Source of the DNA: a virus
Virus record (IMG/VR): IMGVR_UViG_3300011113_000082
Location: 1 to 20,074 of that record
Length of the DNA stretch: 20,074 bases
Reading direction: 5' to 3' (one strand)
In this document: in pieces, positions 1-6,953 of the stretch
Position numbering within the stretch: the first letter of the stretch is position 1
Layout of the letters: every line of letters starts with the position of its first letter
Program-made: the position numbers and the translations under genes
Notes under the pieces: model-generated
Databases searched by the model: none
What the model was told of the DNA's origin: nothing
What the model saw: the letters and a program-made list of their open reading frames with translations, nothing else

Positions 1-278
1 CTATAGAATTTTTTATCACTAGGATCAAAATATTTATCTTCTTTAAAAGAAACGATCTTACCTACAGCGCTTGGCTGGTGCATTTCACGAAGATTGCCAC
101 GGAAATTCTTAAAAGCCTCTATACTAGATTCTGTCGTTACAATATCGCCTTGACGGTCAACATTGTCAAGCGTAGCAAAACCAGACACCATACGGCGTTC
201 AACGTCTATTTTTCCGATGGGCATTGAAAGGCGAACATTGTCACCTTTAGTTTCCCAATGAGCCTTGTTTGTTAACAT
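1..278 (-). CDS. XkdF-like prohead (head maturation) protease, C-terminus cut by window edge
   Basis: An open frame runs from ATG at 278 through 92 codons to the window edge with no stop, so the gene is partial. The visible part has a short basic start, then VSGFATLDNVDRQGDIV at about residues 31-47, then FRGNLREMHQP at about 59-69 and VGKIVSFKED. This pattern is typical of the putative phage serine protease family named after PBSX XkdF, which cleaves scaffold and coat precursors during head maturation. The catalytic region is not fully in view. It directly follows the portal gene, the usual order in tailed phages. There is no clear Shine-Dalgarno; an extended -10 box sits 9 bases before the ATG, so the mRNA may be leaderless. 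The identification is by motif memory and position, not by search. Confidence 0.75.
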   Translation of the reverse strand, partial: MLTNKAHWETKGDNVRLSMPIGKIDVERRMVSGFATLDNVDRQGDIVTTESSIEAFKNFRGNLREMHQPSAVGKIVSFKEDKYFDPSDKKFY

Positions 279-287
279 AACGTTATA

Positions 288-296
288 ATTATAGCA
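288..296 (-). promoter_or_regulatory. Extended -10 promoter TGCTATAAT before the protease gene
   Basis: The minus strand reads TGCTATAAT, then 9 bases, then the ATG at 278. No good -35 or ribosome binding site is visible. It matches the same motif in other gaps of this window. Confidence 0.5.
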
Positions 297-318
297 CTGG
301 TTTATATAGTTTTCTCAA

Positions 319-1926
319 CTATTGAGACGATCTACCTTCACCCTTTGGATTTCGTCCAGATATTGTAGTTGATGAGTCAGAATTATTATTTGTTCTTTCT
401 GAATCTCTTTGACGAGTCCCTGCTAAATTTGCTCTAGCATCAGTTGCCTGTCTTGGAGACATAACAAATGGATCATCTCCATCCGCTCTTAATGGCAAGT
501 CTAACTTTTCACGAGCCTCGTTTGGAGTCATAACCTGAGTCTTTACATATCTTTCAAGAATTTGAGATTGTGCAATTTCATCAGTTAGTGTCAACTCGTT
601 AAACCTAAGTTCTAAAATATCTGTTTTTTCTCTAATAATCTTATTTACAATTTTTTCTAGATGTCTTTGTGCTGGACGAGATACCTGCTCTTTAAATGTG
701 CGATCTTGGGAAAGTGCTGCTGCGGTACCTGCAGAATCCGCACCACCCAATTTTGAAATAGGAACTTGATGAGCAATTAAAATATCATCACGATTCTGCT
801 TACGATATTCTTTAAATGATCCATCTTGAATTCCGTTTTCAATTGGCTCCATCTTAAATTCAACCTTGTTTCCATCGCTGTCTCCAGGAAGTGGAATATA
901 AAGGGTTCTGTGTGACTGAGCCTTGAGTCCTGTTTGTAAGAATCTAAACATCTTGTCTTCAGCATCACCTGATAGTTTTGCACCCTTTAAGGTCACTACG
1001 TATCTTGGAACTGCCTTGTTTTCAAAGTAATCAATATTATATTGAGATGCTAGTTGGTCTCCAATTAAAGATGGCATTGCTGCAACAATATCTGGAATAC
1101 CATAAAATGTATTTAATGGAGAATATTCTTTAAGATGAATAATCTCATTTGGCCTTGGATCTGTGCCCATAGGATTTGCATTCTTTGCACCAAAGTTTCT
1201 AAAGTAAACTACTTTTTGACCAATAATTTGAATAAATCCATCACGTAAACGGCGCACACGAACAGTCGTTGCTGGAATATGTCCAACATACCCAATATCT
1301 CCAGCCACAGTTCTGCCTACTTCAATAAAGCCATTACCAGTTGCTTGAAGATCTGTGTAAACCTTTTCCATAGTTTTTGTAAAACTGTCATCATCATTTA
1401 AACTCTCTAGCCAATCACGTAATTGAATCTTTGCTCTTTCTATACGATTACGAGCACGATCTACTGCTGCTTGATCGTCATTCATTTCAAACCTTAGCAT
1501 TGTTCTATCTGAAATATCAAAACGATATCCAAGACCAACAACGTTTTCTACCTTAGCATCAATGGCAGCGTGGTTAGCAAATGATGTATCATAAAAGTTG
1601 GCTAACTCATACATATTGTATGGAGGAGTAATTACATCAAATAGTCCGTAACCATTTCTATATACCGTGCCAGGATTGATCTGTTTTGAACTTGCATCTA
1701 CCCCAGAAGGCGTAACATTTGCTGAATTTAAATATGCTTGGTTTGTTTCTGGACTAATATATTTTGAAAGATTACGACTTGTTCTACGACGAAAGTTTTG
1801 ATCTAGGCCAGAATAATCCTTTAAATCATCCCAACTTTTATTAAAAGGATCTTGATGTTTAAAAGGATTTTCTTCTTTGTTTTGTGTATTAAGACCTACA
1901 CGAACATATTCTTCTTGATCACTCAT
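319..1926 (-). CDS. Phage portal protein, PBSX-like family
   Basis: The product is 535 residues from the chosen ATG. Portal proteins form the dodecameric ring at the head vertex through which DNA enters and leaves. Support comes from family-like stretches: MYELANFYDTSFANHAAID early, VGHIPATTVRVRR mid-protein, NEIIHLKEYSP followed by FYGIPDI, and near the C-terminus a helix-rich segment with KLGGADSAGTAAALSQDRTF. The C-terminal tail is polar and rich in Ser, Asn and Gly. The frame stays open to an ATG at 1944, but ATG 1926 is preferred: it has GGAAAG just upstream, while 1944 has no ribosome site. The chosen start overlaps the end of the upstream gene by 8 bases, implying translational coupling. 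The protease gene follows directly. Size is normal for a portal. Confidence 0.9.
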   Translation of the reverse strand: MSDQEEYVRVGLNTQNKEENPFKHQDPFNKSWDDLKDYSGLDQNFRRRTSRNLSKYISPETNQAYLNSANVTPSGVDASSKQINPGTVYRNGYGLFDVITPPYNMYELANFYDTSFANHAAIDAKVENVVGLGYRFDISDRTMLRFEMNDDQAAVDRARNRIERAKIQLRDWLESLNDDDSFTKTMEKVYTDLQATGNGFIEVGRTVAGDIGYVGHIPATTVRVRRLRDGFIQIIGQKVVYFRNFGAKNANPMGTDPRPNEIIHLKEYSPLNTFYGIPDIVAAMPSLIGDQLASQYNIDYFENKAVPRYVVTLKGAKLSGDAEDKMFRFLQTGLKAQSHRTLYIPLPGDSDGNKVEFKMEPIENGIQDGSFKEYRKQNRDDILIAHQVPISKLGGADSAGTAAALSQDRTFKEQVSRPAQRHLEKIVNKIIREKTDILELRFNELTLTDEIAQSQILERYVKTQVMTPNEAREKLDLPLRADGDDPFVMSPRQATDARANLAGTRQRDSERTNNNSDSSTTISGRNPKGEGRSSQ

Positions 1927-2314
1927 CAATAGCGCTCTTTCCATATTTATCTAATGTCTGTTGTGCTGCATGCCAAGCACCCAAGTCATTCATTGAAGGG
2001 ATTAGACCTTCCTTCATTCTTTCTTTTTGTTCTGAATACTCTTCTTCGCTAATTCTAGTAAGTCCAGGCACAAACACGGCCTTACCTTCACCGTCGTCAC
2101 CATAGTGCATTGCTGCTTTTCTTAGTTCAGAAATTTTAGATAAATCTCCACGATCTGAAGGAATATTTAAAATTGAACCAGTATCGTCTGTGAACCACTT
2201 ACCGTTAGATTTTTTATATACATAAAGACCCCAGTCATAATGTTTATCTATTACTTTACGACGAACATTTTGTACATAGGGTTGACCAGTTTTTGGATTA
2301 ATTAAGGATTCCAT
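1919..2314 (-). CDS. Small phage protein of unknown function upstream of the portal
   Basis: The product is 131 residues from ATG 2314, or 133 if the first ATG at 2320 is used. It is hydrophilic and has no signal peptide or membrane segment. It opens with NPKTGQPYVQNVRRKV, has an aromatic-rich stretch (HYDWGLYVYKK...KWFTDD), and ends in a charged helical region. I do not recognise a family with a known role. Its stop overlaps the portal start, so the two are probably translated together, and a head-neck or portal-accessory role is only a guess from position. ATG 2314 is preferred because an extended -10 like box (TGCTATACT) ends 7 bases before it, the same geometry as other probable leaderless genes here. 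No Shine-Dalgarno is visible for either start. Confidence 0.75.
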   Translation of the reverse strand: MESLINPKTGQPYVQNVRRKVIDKHYDWGLYVYKKSNGKWFTDDTGSILNIPSDRGDLSKISELRKAAMHYGDDGEGKAVFVPGLTRISEEEYSEQKERMKEGLIPSMNDLGAWHAAQQTLDKYGKSAIDE

Positions 2315-2321
2315 AACCATA

Positions 2322-2340
2322 AGTATAGCAGATTATACTG
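2322..2340 (-). promoter_or_regulatory. Possible double -10 region (CAGTATAAT and TGCTATACT) before the 131-residue gene
   Basis: Two -10 like boxes lie back to back between the stop of the LamG gene and the next start. The second, TGCTATACT, ends at 2322 and fits a leaderless start at 2314. The call is weak because both boxes deviate from consensus in one part. Confidence 0.35.
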
Positions 2341-5300
2341 GTGTAGCGACAGTGCTTGACCACTCTATCTCTGTATACACCTTTAAAGTTTCAGGCTGGT
2401 ATATTAATCCTTCTCCATCATCAACAATAATCTTATTTGTTCCAATATATGTTTTATAAATGTCTAATGGATTAATTCCATAAAACTCTGATGAGCCTAT
2501 AACTAACATACCATCCCAGGTAAAGTTGTTATACCAGAATTGCCAGTCAAAAGTGGTTATTCCATCCGTTAAAACCTTAAACCATGGTCTTAGGCTTCTA
2601 CTTTCAACTTCCTGCAAACTATTTGCCTGATAGTAAGCGATATTATTAAATAAGGCTGGCCCAGTAATATTAATGCTTCCCAAATAAGAGTCATATATAA
2701 GAGAGGTTAAGAATGAGATACCAATTGCAGACCATTCTTTAAGAGATAAAACTGGCTCTCTTACAAGATTGCCATTTAAATAAAATGCAACGCCATTGTA
2801 AGGAATGCCATTTTCATTTAAAACAAATATCTTGCCTCTGTCTAAATCAGAACTGTTGGCTTGAATATAAAATCTTAATGTGCCATTCTTGTGATTAATA
2901 TCAAAAATTTCTGTTGCTGTTTCTGGAAATGTGTCTTGATCATATCTTAGCCATAACTGCATAGCGCTTACTTTATAAGATGTAGCAAGTTCTTTGTTAA
3001 TTGGAAGTGATAAACCACGACTTTCTAAAATATCTAATTCTCCACGTACCTCTACTCCAGAAGTTTTAGTTAAGTATAAATATGGAGTGCTTTCTTTATA
3101 TATGCTAAATGGATTTTTTGATTTATAGTCAAAATATATGCCATTCTTTTTATATGGAAATAGGTCTACTCCAAATCTTGTTCCCACAGGATTAGATGAA
3201 TTATCATTAAATGCTTGTGATGCCAGTTGTAACTTATTTAATAATATTGGCTTAGTTAAGATACCACGGCTGTTAAATTCAAGGCTATATACGATAGCAA
3301 GGTTATTAAAATCTTCAGTTTTAATAGGATAAATTAATGTATTATTTAAAACTTCAAATCTGGTTGTTTGCCAGTTTTGATATTCATTCATATCAAGAAT
3401 TTTATATTGATTTAGCGTTTGTTCGTTTGCAAAAGATGTTGGAATATTTGCACCTTCCGCAACATATTGAAACGTAACATAACTTTTTATTTGTGCTCCA
3501 GTTGTATCATAATATAACCCAGTTGCGCCAGACTCTTCTGTCAAAGTTATGGTTGTAGGATACCCTAAATTAAATTGTAAGAAGTCTAAATCATAGTATC
3601 TTTCTCCATCTTTATTTTGTACAAACTGACCAAAATATGACAATGGTAGGTAGTCTTGCCAATATCCAGCAACTCCTATATCTAAGAAATATTTTTGATA
3701 TGCTTCAGATGGTAACAAAGTATAACTGGCTGTATGTGTAACTAGTGTTGATGCATCTTCTAAAACAATAATTCCATCTTCATCAAAATTATCTAATATT
3801 TTAGAAGAATTCATTGCACTACAAATACCAACAGAATAAATCCTACCAGTAAAAACATATTGACCAGAATCATCGCCTCCTACATACATTTTTAATGAAT
3901 TTTGACTTCCAAAGAAAGAACTTACGCTTCCACCAAAATTGTTAGACAAGTCTCTTAAATTAAACCCTGCTGCAAAAGTGGTATTTGCTGTTATTGGATC
4001 TGAGGTAAATAATAACTCTGTATCTCCATTGTAGGTTAAAGAATATTTAATCTCATCGGCATCTTTTATAATAGAAAAATAATTTCCAGTTATAGGGTTA
4101 TATATTTTAAACAATATTTGCTCAGAAACAAGGTCATGTGAACTAAAAACACCATAAAAACTATCAACCTGATTTGCTAAAACATTAAATCTATTAAAAT
4201 TAATATAGGTGTTTTGAGAGTTCCAGGTATTGTTTGGTCTAAATGACAAAAACTTGTTTTCAATAAATGGACCAGATTCATTATCTTGTATTGCTTGGTT
4301 GTCATCATAAAGATCTTGCAGGGTTTTATTATCTAAAAATATTTCAGGAAGTGTATATTCTGGTGTTCTTAAACTTGTTGTGGTTGTTGTTAAATTATCA
4401 AAACTTCCTTGATTCCAACCAGCGAAATCTGGATAATTATAGTTTGCAGTATAGTTAGCAAATGGATAGTCTACGAATGCTGTTGTTCCTCCATATGCTG
4501 AGTTAATACCTTCTGGAGATATAACTCCCTGTCCATATACCCATCTACGCTTTGCTACTGTAACTGGAACCTGATACGAATAGATTGCAACACAATCAAT
4601 TTCAAAAGGATATACATTAGGACTTGCATAAAATCCAAGCCAATCCTGGTTATCTCCGTTATTGTCAAGTTCTTCTGGTAAAGAAAGATTTGCTGTGTCT
4701 AAAGACAAAGATAAAACTTCTTCTCCATTTACTAATAATGATGCTGAATTTCTAATTAAACGAATATGAATAAGCATCGGTCTAAACCATTCTCCAACGA
4801 AGTGTGAAGCAAATTGATTTCCAATAACTAATGTTAAGAATCCATCTTCAACATATAGTCCATCATCAGATGCAATTGGTCCAAATATTTTAAATGGTAT
4901 TGATGTGTTTACCGCTATTCTTGCCCAAAACTCAATTGTGTAATCATTGTATTGACCTTTTTTATTTAAAAATCCTTTACCTGGAATTATTAAAGATGCA
5001 CCTTCATTTGTCTCTAACCTTGTTGCTCCGCTAGCACCATATACTAAAGGAATTCCAGAATTTTTACATTTTAGCCCACCCTCTGTAATATAATATCCAG
5101 AATCTTCTGCTATGCCATAAGCCTGTGCTTCTACTGCATCTAGACCACCATAAATGCTTACAGTTGCTGGAACTGTAGTTTCTGTTATTCCATTTAACGA
5201 ATATGTATTAAATTCTTCGTTCCATTGTCCAAGAGTTATACCATTAAAATAAAACTCATTATCTTCTATTCCATTTGATCCTTCAATAATTCTTATTTTT

Positions 5301-5800
5301 ATAAGTATTCTTAACTGTGCATTAACGTTTGGGATTGTAAATGTTTCAGAAATAAATCCCCATTTTTGATATAAAGAACTTGTAAAAGTTTTTAAATTTT
5401 GAACAATTTCAGATGTATCTGGATCTGTATACTCATATCCTATTGAAACTGTTTGTAAAAATATACTATTAGAATAAAAATATGTTCCAACACAAAAGGT
5501 TCCAAGTTCTTGATTTAAATTTTGAAAATTTATTAAATCTGGACTCCAAAGAGAAATTTCTGAAAATTCTTCAGTTGGTACATCGCCATATATTAATGTA
5601 GTATAACTATTTGGAAATGGTGCATCTGCTGGTGTTTCCATTGGAGTGCTTCCACCATTAGTTCCATTCCACAATAAACCAATATCACGTTGTGCTTCAG
5701 AAATTAAACTCTTATAATTGAGTGTATCGTCTAATGCCCACAGAACTAGTGGATGTTCAGAATATATTTTTTCTGCATATAAATTTGATGGGTTAGACAT
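2333..5800 (-). CDS. Giant LamG/concanavalin-A-like domain tail adhesin
   Basis: The product is 1155 residues and is by far the largest protein in the window. It begins with MSNPSNLYAEKIYSEHP followed by LVLWALDD. A beta-rich region at about 60-200 looks like a carbohydrate-binding-module sandwich. A clear LamG-like domain lies at about 265-412 (YTIEFWARI, IHIRLIRNSASLLVNGEEV). Two more LamG-like stretches are seen at about 540-680 and 965-1100 (AMQLWLRYD, VAFYLNGNL, LKEWSAIGISF). There are no membrane segments or signal peptide. Such proteins are usually virion-borne adhesins that bind host surface glycans. The gene has a strong AGGAG ribosome site and an extended -10 just upstream. It sits between the cobalamin cassette and the portal-side genes, an odd place for a tail protein. 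The domain calls are by eye, and the glycan-binding role is inference. Confidence 0.85.
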   Translation of the reverse strand: MSNPSNLYAEKIYSEHPLVLWALDDTLNYKSLISEAQRDIGLLWNGTNGGSTPMETPADAPFPNSYTTLIYGDVPTEEFSEISLWSPDLINFQNLNQELGTFCVGTYFYSNSIFLQTVSIGYEYTDPDTSEIVQNLKTFTSSLYQKWGFISETFTIPNVNAQLRILIKIRIIEGSNGIEDNEFYFNGITLGQWNEEFNTYSLNGITETTVPATVSIYGGLDAVEAQAYGIAEDSGYYITEGGLKCKNSGIPLVYGASGATRLETNEGASLIIPGKGFLNKKGQYNDYTIEFWARIAVNTSIPFKIFGPIASDDGLYVEDGFLTLVIGNQFASHFVGEWFRPMLIHIRLIRNSASLLVNGEEVLSLSLDTANLSLPEELDNNGDNQDWLGFYASPNVYPFEIDCVAIYSYQVPVTVAKRRWVYGQGVISPEGINSAYGGTTAFVDYPFANYTANYNYPDFAGWNQGSFDNLTTTTTSLRTPEYTLPEIFLDNKTLQDLYDDNQAIQDNESGPFIENKFLSFRPNNTWNSQNTYINFNRFNVLANQVDSFYGVFSSHDLVSEQILFKIYNPITGNYFSIIKDADEIKYSLTYNGDTELLFTSDPITANTTFAAGFNLRDLSNNFGGSVSSFFGSQNSLKMYVGGDDSGQYVFTGRIYSVGICSAMNSSKILDNFDEDGIIVLEDASTLVTHTASYTLLPSEAYQKYFLDIGVAGYWQDYLPLSYFGQFVQNKDGERYYDLDFLQFNLGYPTTITLTEESGATGLYYDTTGAQIKSYVTFQYVAEGANIPTSFANEQTLNQYKILDMNEYQNWQTTRFEVLNNTLIYPIKTEDFNNLAIVYSLEFNSRGILTKPILLNKLQLASQAFNDNSSNPVGTRFGVDLFPYKKNGIYFDYKSKNPFSIYKESTPYLYLTKTSGVEVRGELDILESRGLSLPINKELATSYKVSAMQLWLRYDQDTFPETATEIFDINHKNGTLRFYIQANSSDLDRGKIFVLNENGIPYNGVAFYLNGNLVREPVLSLKEWSAIGISFLTSLIYDSYLGSINITGPALFNNIAYYQANSLQEVESRSLRPWFKVLTDGITTFDWQFWYNNFTWDGMLVIGSSEFYGINPLDIYKTYIGTNKIIVDDGEGLIYQPETLKVYTEIEWSSTVATPV

Positions 5801-5817
5801 TTTTCTCCTATAGCCTT

Positions 5818-5826
5818 ATTATAGCA
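5818..5826 (-). promoter_or_regulatory. Extended -10 promoter TGCTATAAT before the LamG adhesin gene
   Basis: TGCTATAAT lies 17 bases before the ATG at 5800. The intervening leader carries an AGGAG ribosome site. The box sits in the 34-base gap after the adenosyltransferase gene. Confidence 0.55.
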
Positions 5827-5834
5827 GGATGAAA

Positions 5835-6329
5835 CTAGTTTTTAGGAACCCACAACTTTTCATTGCCTTTATTGTGATATCTTGCCATTACGAATAACAA
5901 GTCTGAAAGCCTATTTAGATATTTTGCAATATTTGGATTTATACCATCTATTTTCCAGACCTGACGCTCTGCTCTTCTAACAACTGTCCTTGCGTTATGT
6001 ATAGCCCCAGTAGGAAGAACAAAAGAATGAAGTGGCTCCAAGTATTCGTTATAGTCATCAATTATGTTTTCTAAATGCGTAATTCTTTCCTCTGATATAA
6101 CAATTGTTGGAGCACCAGAAAGTTCTGCACCTAGATCAAATAGGTCATTTTGTATTCTATCTACAATATCATTATGAAATTCAGTTGCCATTCCTATTGC
6201 AGAGTTGGCTTCATCTACCGCACCTATTGCTTCAATTAAATCACTACTTTTATCTATTCTTTCATTAGTAGCCGTAGAAGTTTTTCCATCATCGCCAGTC
6301 TTTGTATAAATACGAGTTAGATGAACCAT
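5835..6329 (-). CDS. pduO: PduO-type ATP:cob(I)alamin adenosyltransferase
   Basis: The product is 164 residues, a little shorter than the usual 180-190 but with all landmark motifs. It shows the ATP-loop motif YTKTGDDGKTS at residues 8-18, GAVDEANSAIG at 36-46, the arginine motif RTVVRRAERQVW at 114-125, and YLNRLSDLLFVMAR at 137-150. The enzyme transfers the adenosyl group of ATP to reduced cob(I)alamin, giving adenosylcobalamin in the cytoplasm. It is the last gene of a run beginning with a B12-dependent ribonucleotide reductase, so the obvious role is to make the cofactor for that enzyme. Its ATG shares one base with the stop of the preceding 54-residue ORF (TAATG), and AGGA lies just upstream. 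The family assignment is strong; the link to the reductase is inference from context. Confidence 0.92.
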   Translation of the reverse strand: MVHLTRIYTKTGDDGKTSTATNERIDKSSDLIEAIGAVDEANSAIGMATEFHNDIVDRIQNDLFDLGAELSGAPTIVISEERITHLENIIDDYNEYLEPLHSFVLPTGAIHNARTVVRRAERQVWKIDGINPNIAKYLNRLSDLLFVMARYHNKGNEKLWVPKN

Positions 6330-6493
6330 TAGTGTCCTGTCAAAGAACGCCAGATATCAATAGTAATATTGTTTGCTATGGATAGTGCTACAAGATTTAT
6401 AGATAACTGAAGTATGTATTCAGCAGTTTTGGCTTTTCTTTTTTGTATAGGAAAATGTACTACGTTATCAAATTTTTTATATGCAACCTTCAT
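6329..6493 (-). CDS. 54-residue ORF linking the cobalamin-binding-like and adenosyltransferase genes
   Basis: This frame encodes 54 residues beginning MKVAYKKFDNVVHF and ending WRSLTGH. Its ATG lies inside the stop of the upstream gene (ATGA overlap) and its stop shares a base with the next start (TAATG). It fills the whole 160-base space between the two genes, strong positional evidence that it is real. AAGG lies about 8 bases before the ATG. The first 24 residues are basic. Residues 25-49 are rich in Ile, Leu, Val and Ala and could be an amphipathic helix or a marginal membrane segment. I do not recognise a family. A role in corrinoid handling is only suggested by its neighbours. It is too short for most gene callers and could easily have been missed. 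Confidence 0.7.
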   Translation of the reverse strand: MKVAYKKFDNVVHFPIQKRKAKTAEYILQLSINLVALSIANNITIDIWRSLTGH

Positions 6494-6945
6494 GGAAACC
6501 TTAACTCTCCGTTAGGGCCAGCCCAGACTAAACCTAGTGAATCTCCTGGGTTTAAATATTGTTGGTCTATTGCTAGTTGTCCCCAACCCCATTCTTTTCT
6601 AGGAAAAGGAATTGTTTGTTTTTCTTTAATAATTAATGCCCAGTATGCTTTTTCTGGTGGCATTATTTCACAAGACTCTGCCTTTTCGTCTGGCAAATTA
6701 TTGACTCTACAGACAACGCCTAGTCCATATTTTTTGGTTCCTTCTATTTCAAGGTTAGCCTTTTTTAAAACATCTAAAGCAATTGTCTTTGTAGATGCAT
6801 CTATACACTTTGTTAGTTTTGTATTACCATCTAATTGACCATAATCAATATATAGATTAATGCAACCATCTTCTGATTTATTTATGGTTTGTAATCCAAC
6901 AAAAGCCAATACTATAATTGCCAATGACGCTAATATTTTTTTCAT
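6490..6945 (-). CDS. Secreted transcobalamin-C-terminal/DUF4430-like protein, likely corrinoid-binding
   Basis: The product is 151 residues. It begins MKK followed by a hydrophobic stretch (residues 4-20), a Sec signal peptide or membrane anchor; no lipobox cysteine follows. The mature part has four cysteines (28, 47, 79, 92), enough for two disulfides. It shows the pattern I associate with DUF4430 and the C-terminal domain of vertebrate transcobalamin/intrinsic factor: LYIDYG, ALDVLKKANL, GLGVVCRVN, PPEKAYWALI, then GWGQLAIDQQYLNPGDSL. Similar secreted proteins occur beside cobalamin transporters in actinobacteria, as far as I recall. The gene starts 8 bases after the nrdJ stop with a strong AAGGGG site, so it is cotranscribed with a B12-dependent enzyme. 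Binding of cobalamin outside the membrane is inference. If the family call is wrong, it is an uncharacterised secreted protein. Confidence 0.68.
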   Translation of the reverse strand: MKKILASLAIIVLAFVGLQTINKSEDGCINLYIDYGQLDGNTKLTKCIDASTKTIALDVLKKANLEIEGTKKYGLGVVCRVNNLPDEKAESCEIMPPEKAYWALIIKEKQTIPFPRKEWGWGQLAIDQQYLNPGDSLGLVWAGPNGELRFP

Positions 6946-6953
6946 TTTTCCCC

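Noticed and set aside
306-322. ATAGTT/AACTAT hairpin at the portal stop codon
   Set aside because: Only A-T rich with one G-C pair, and no T tract follows, so it is not a credible terminator.
1927-1944. Longer portal start at ATG 1944
   Set aside because: It would extend the overlap with the upstream gene and has no ribosome site, while ATG 1926 has GGAAAG upstream and a short coupling overlap.
6443-6838. 131-codon plus-strand open frame opposite the cobalamin-binding-like gene
   Set aside because: No ribosome site, low-complexity composition, and it overlaps a well-supported minus-strand gene with coupled neighbours.
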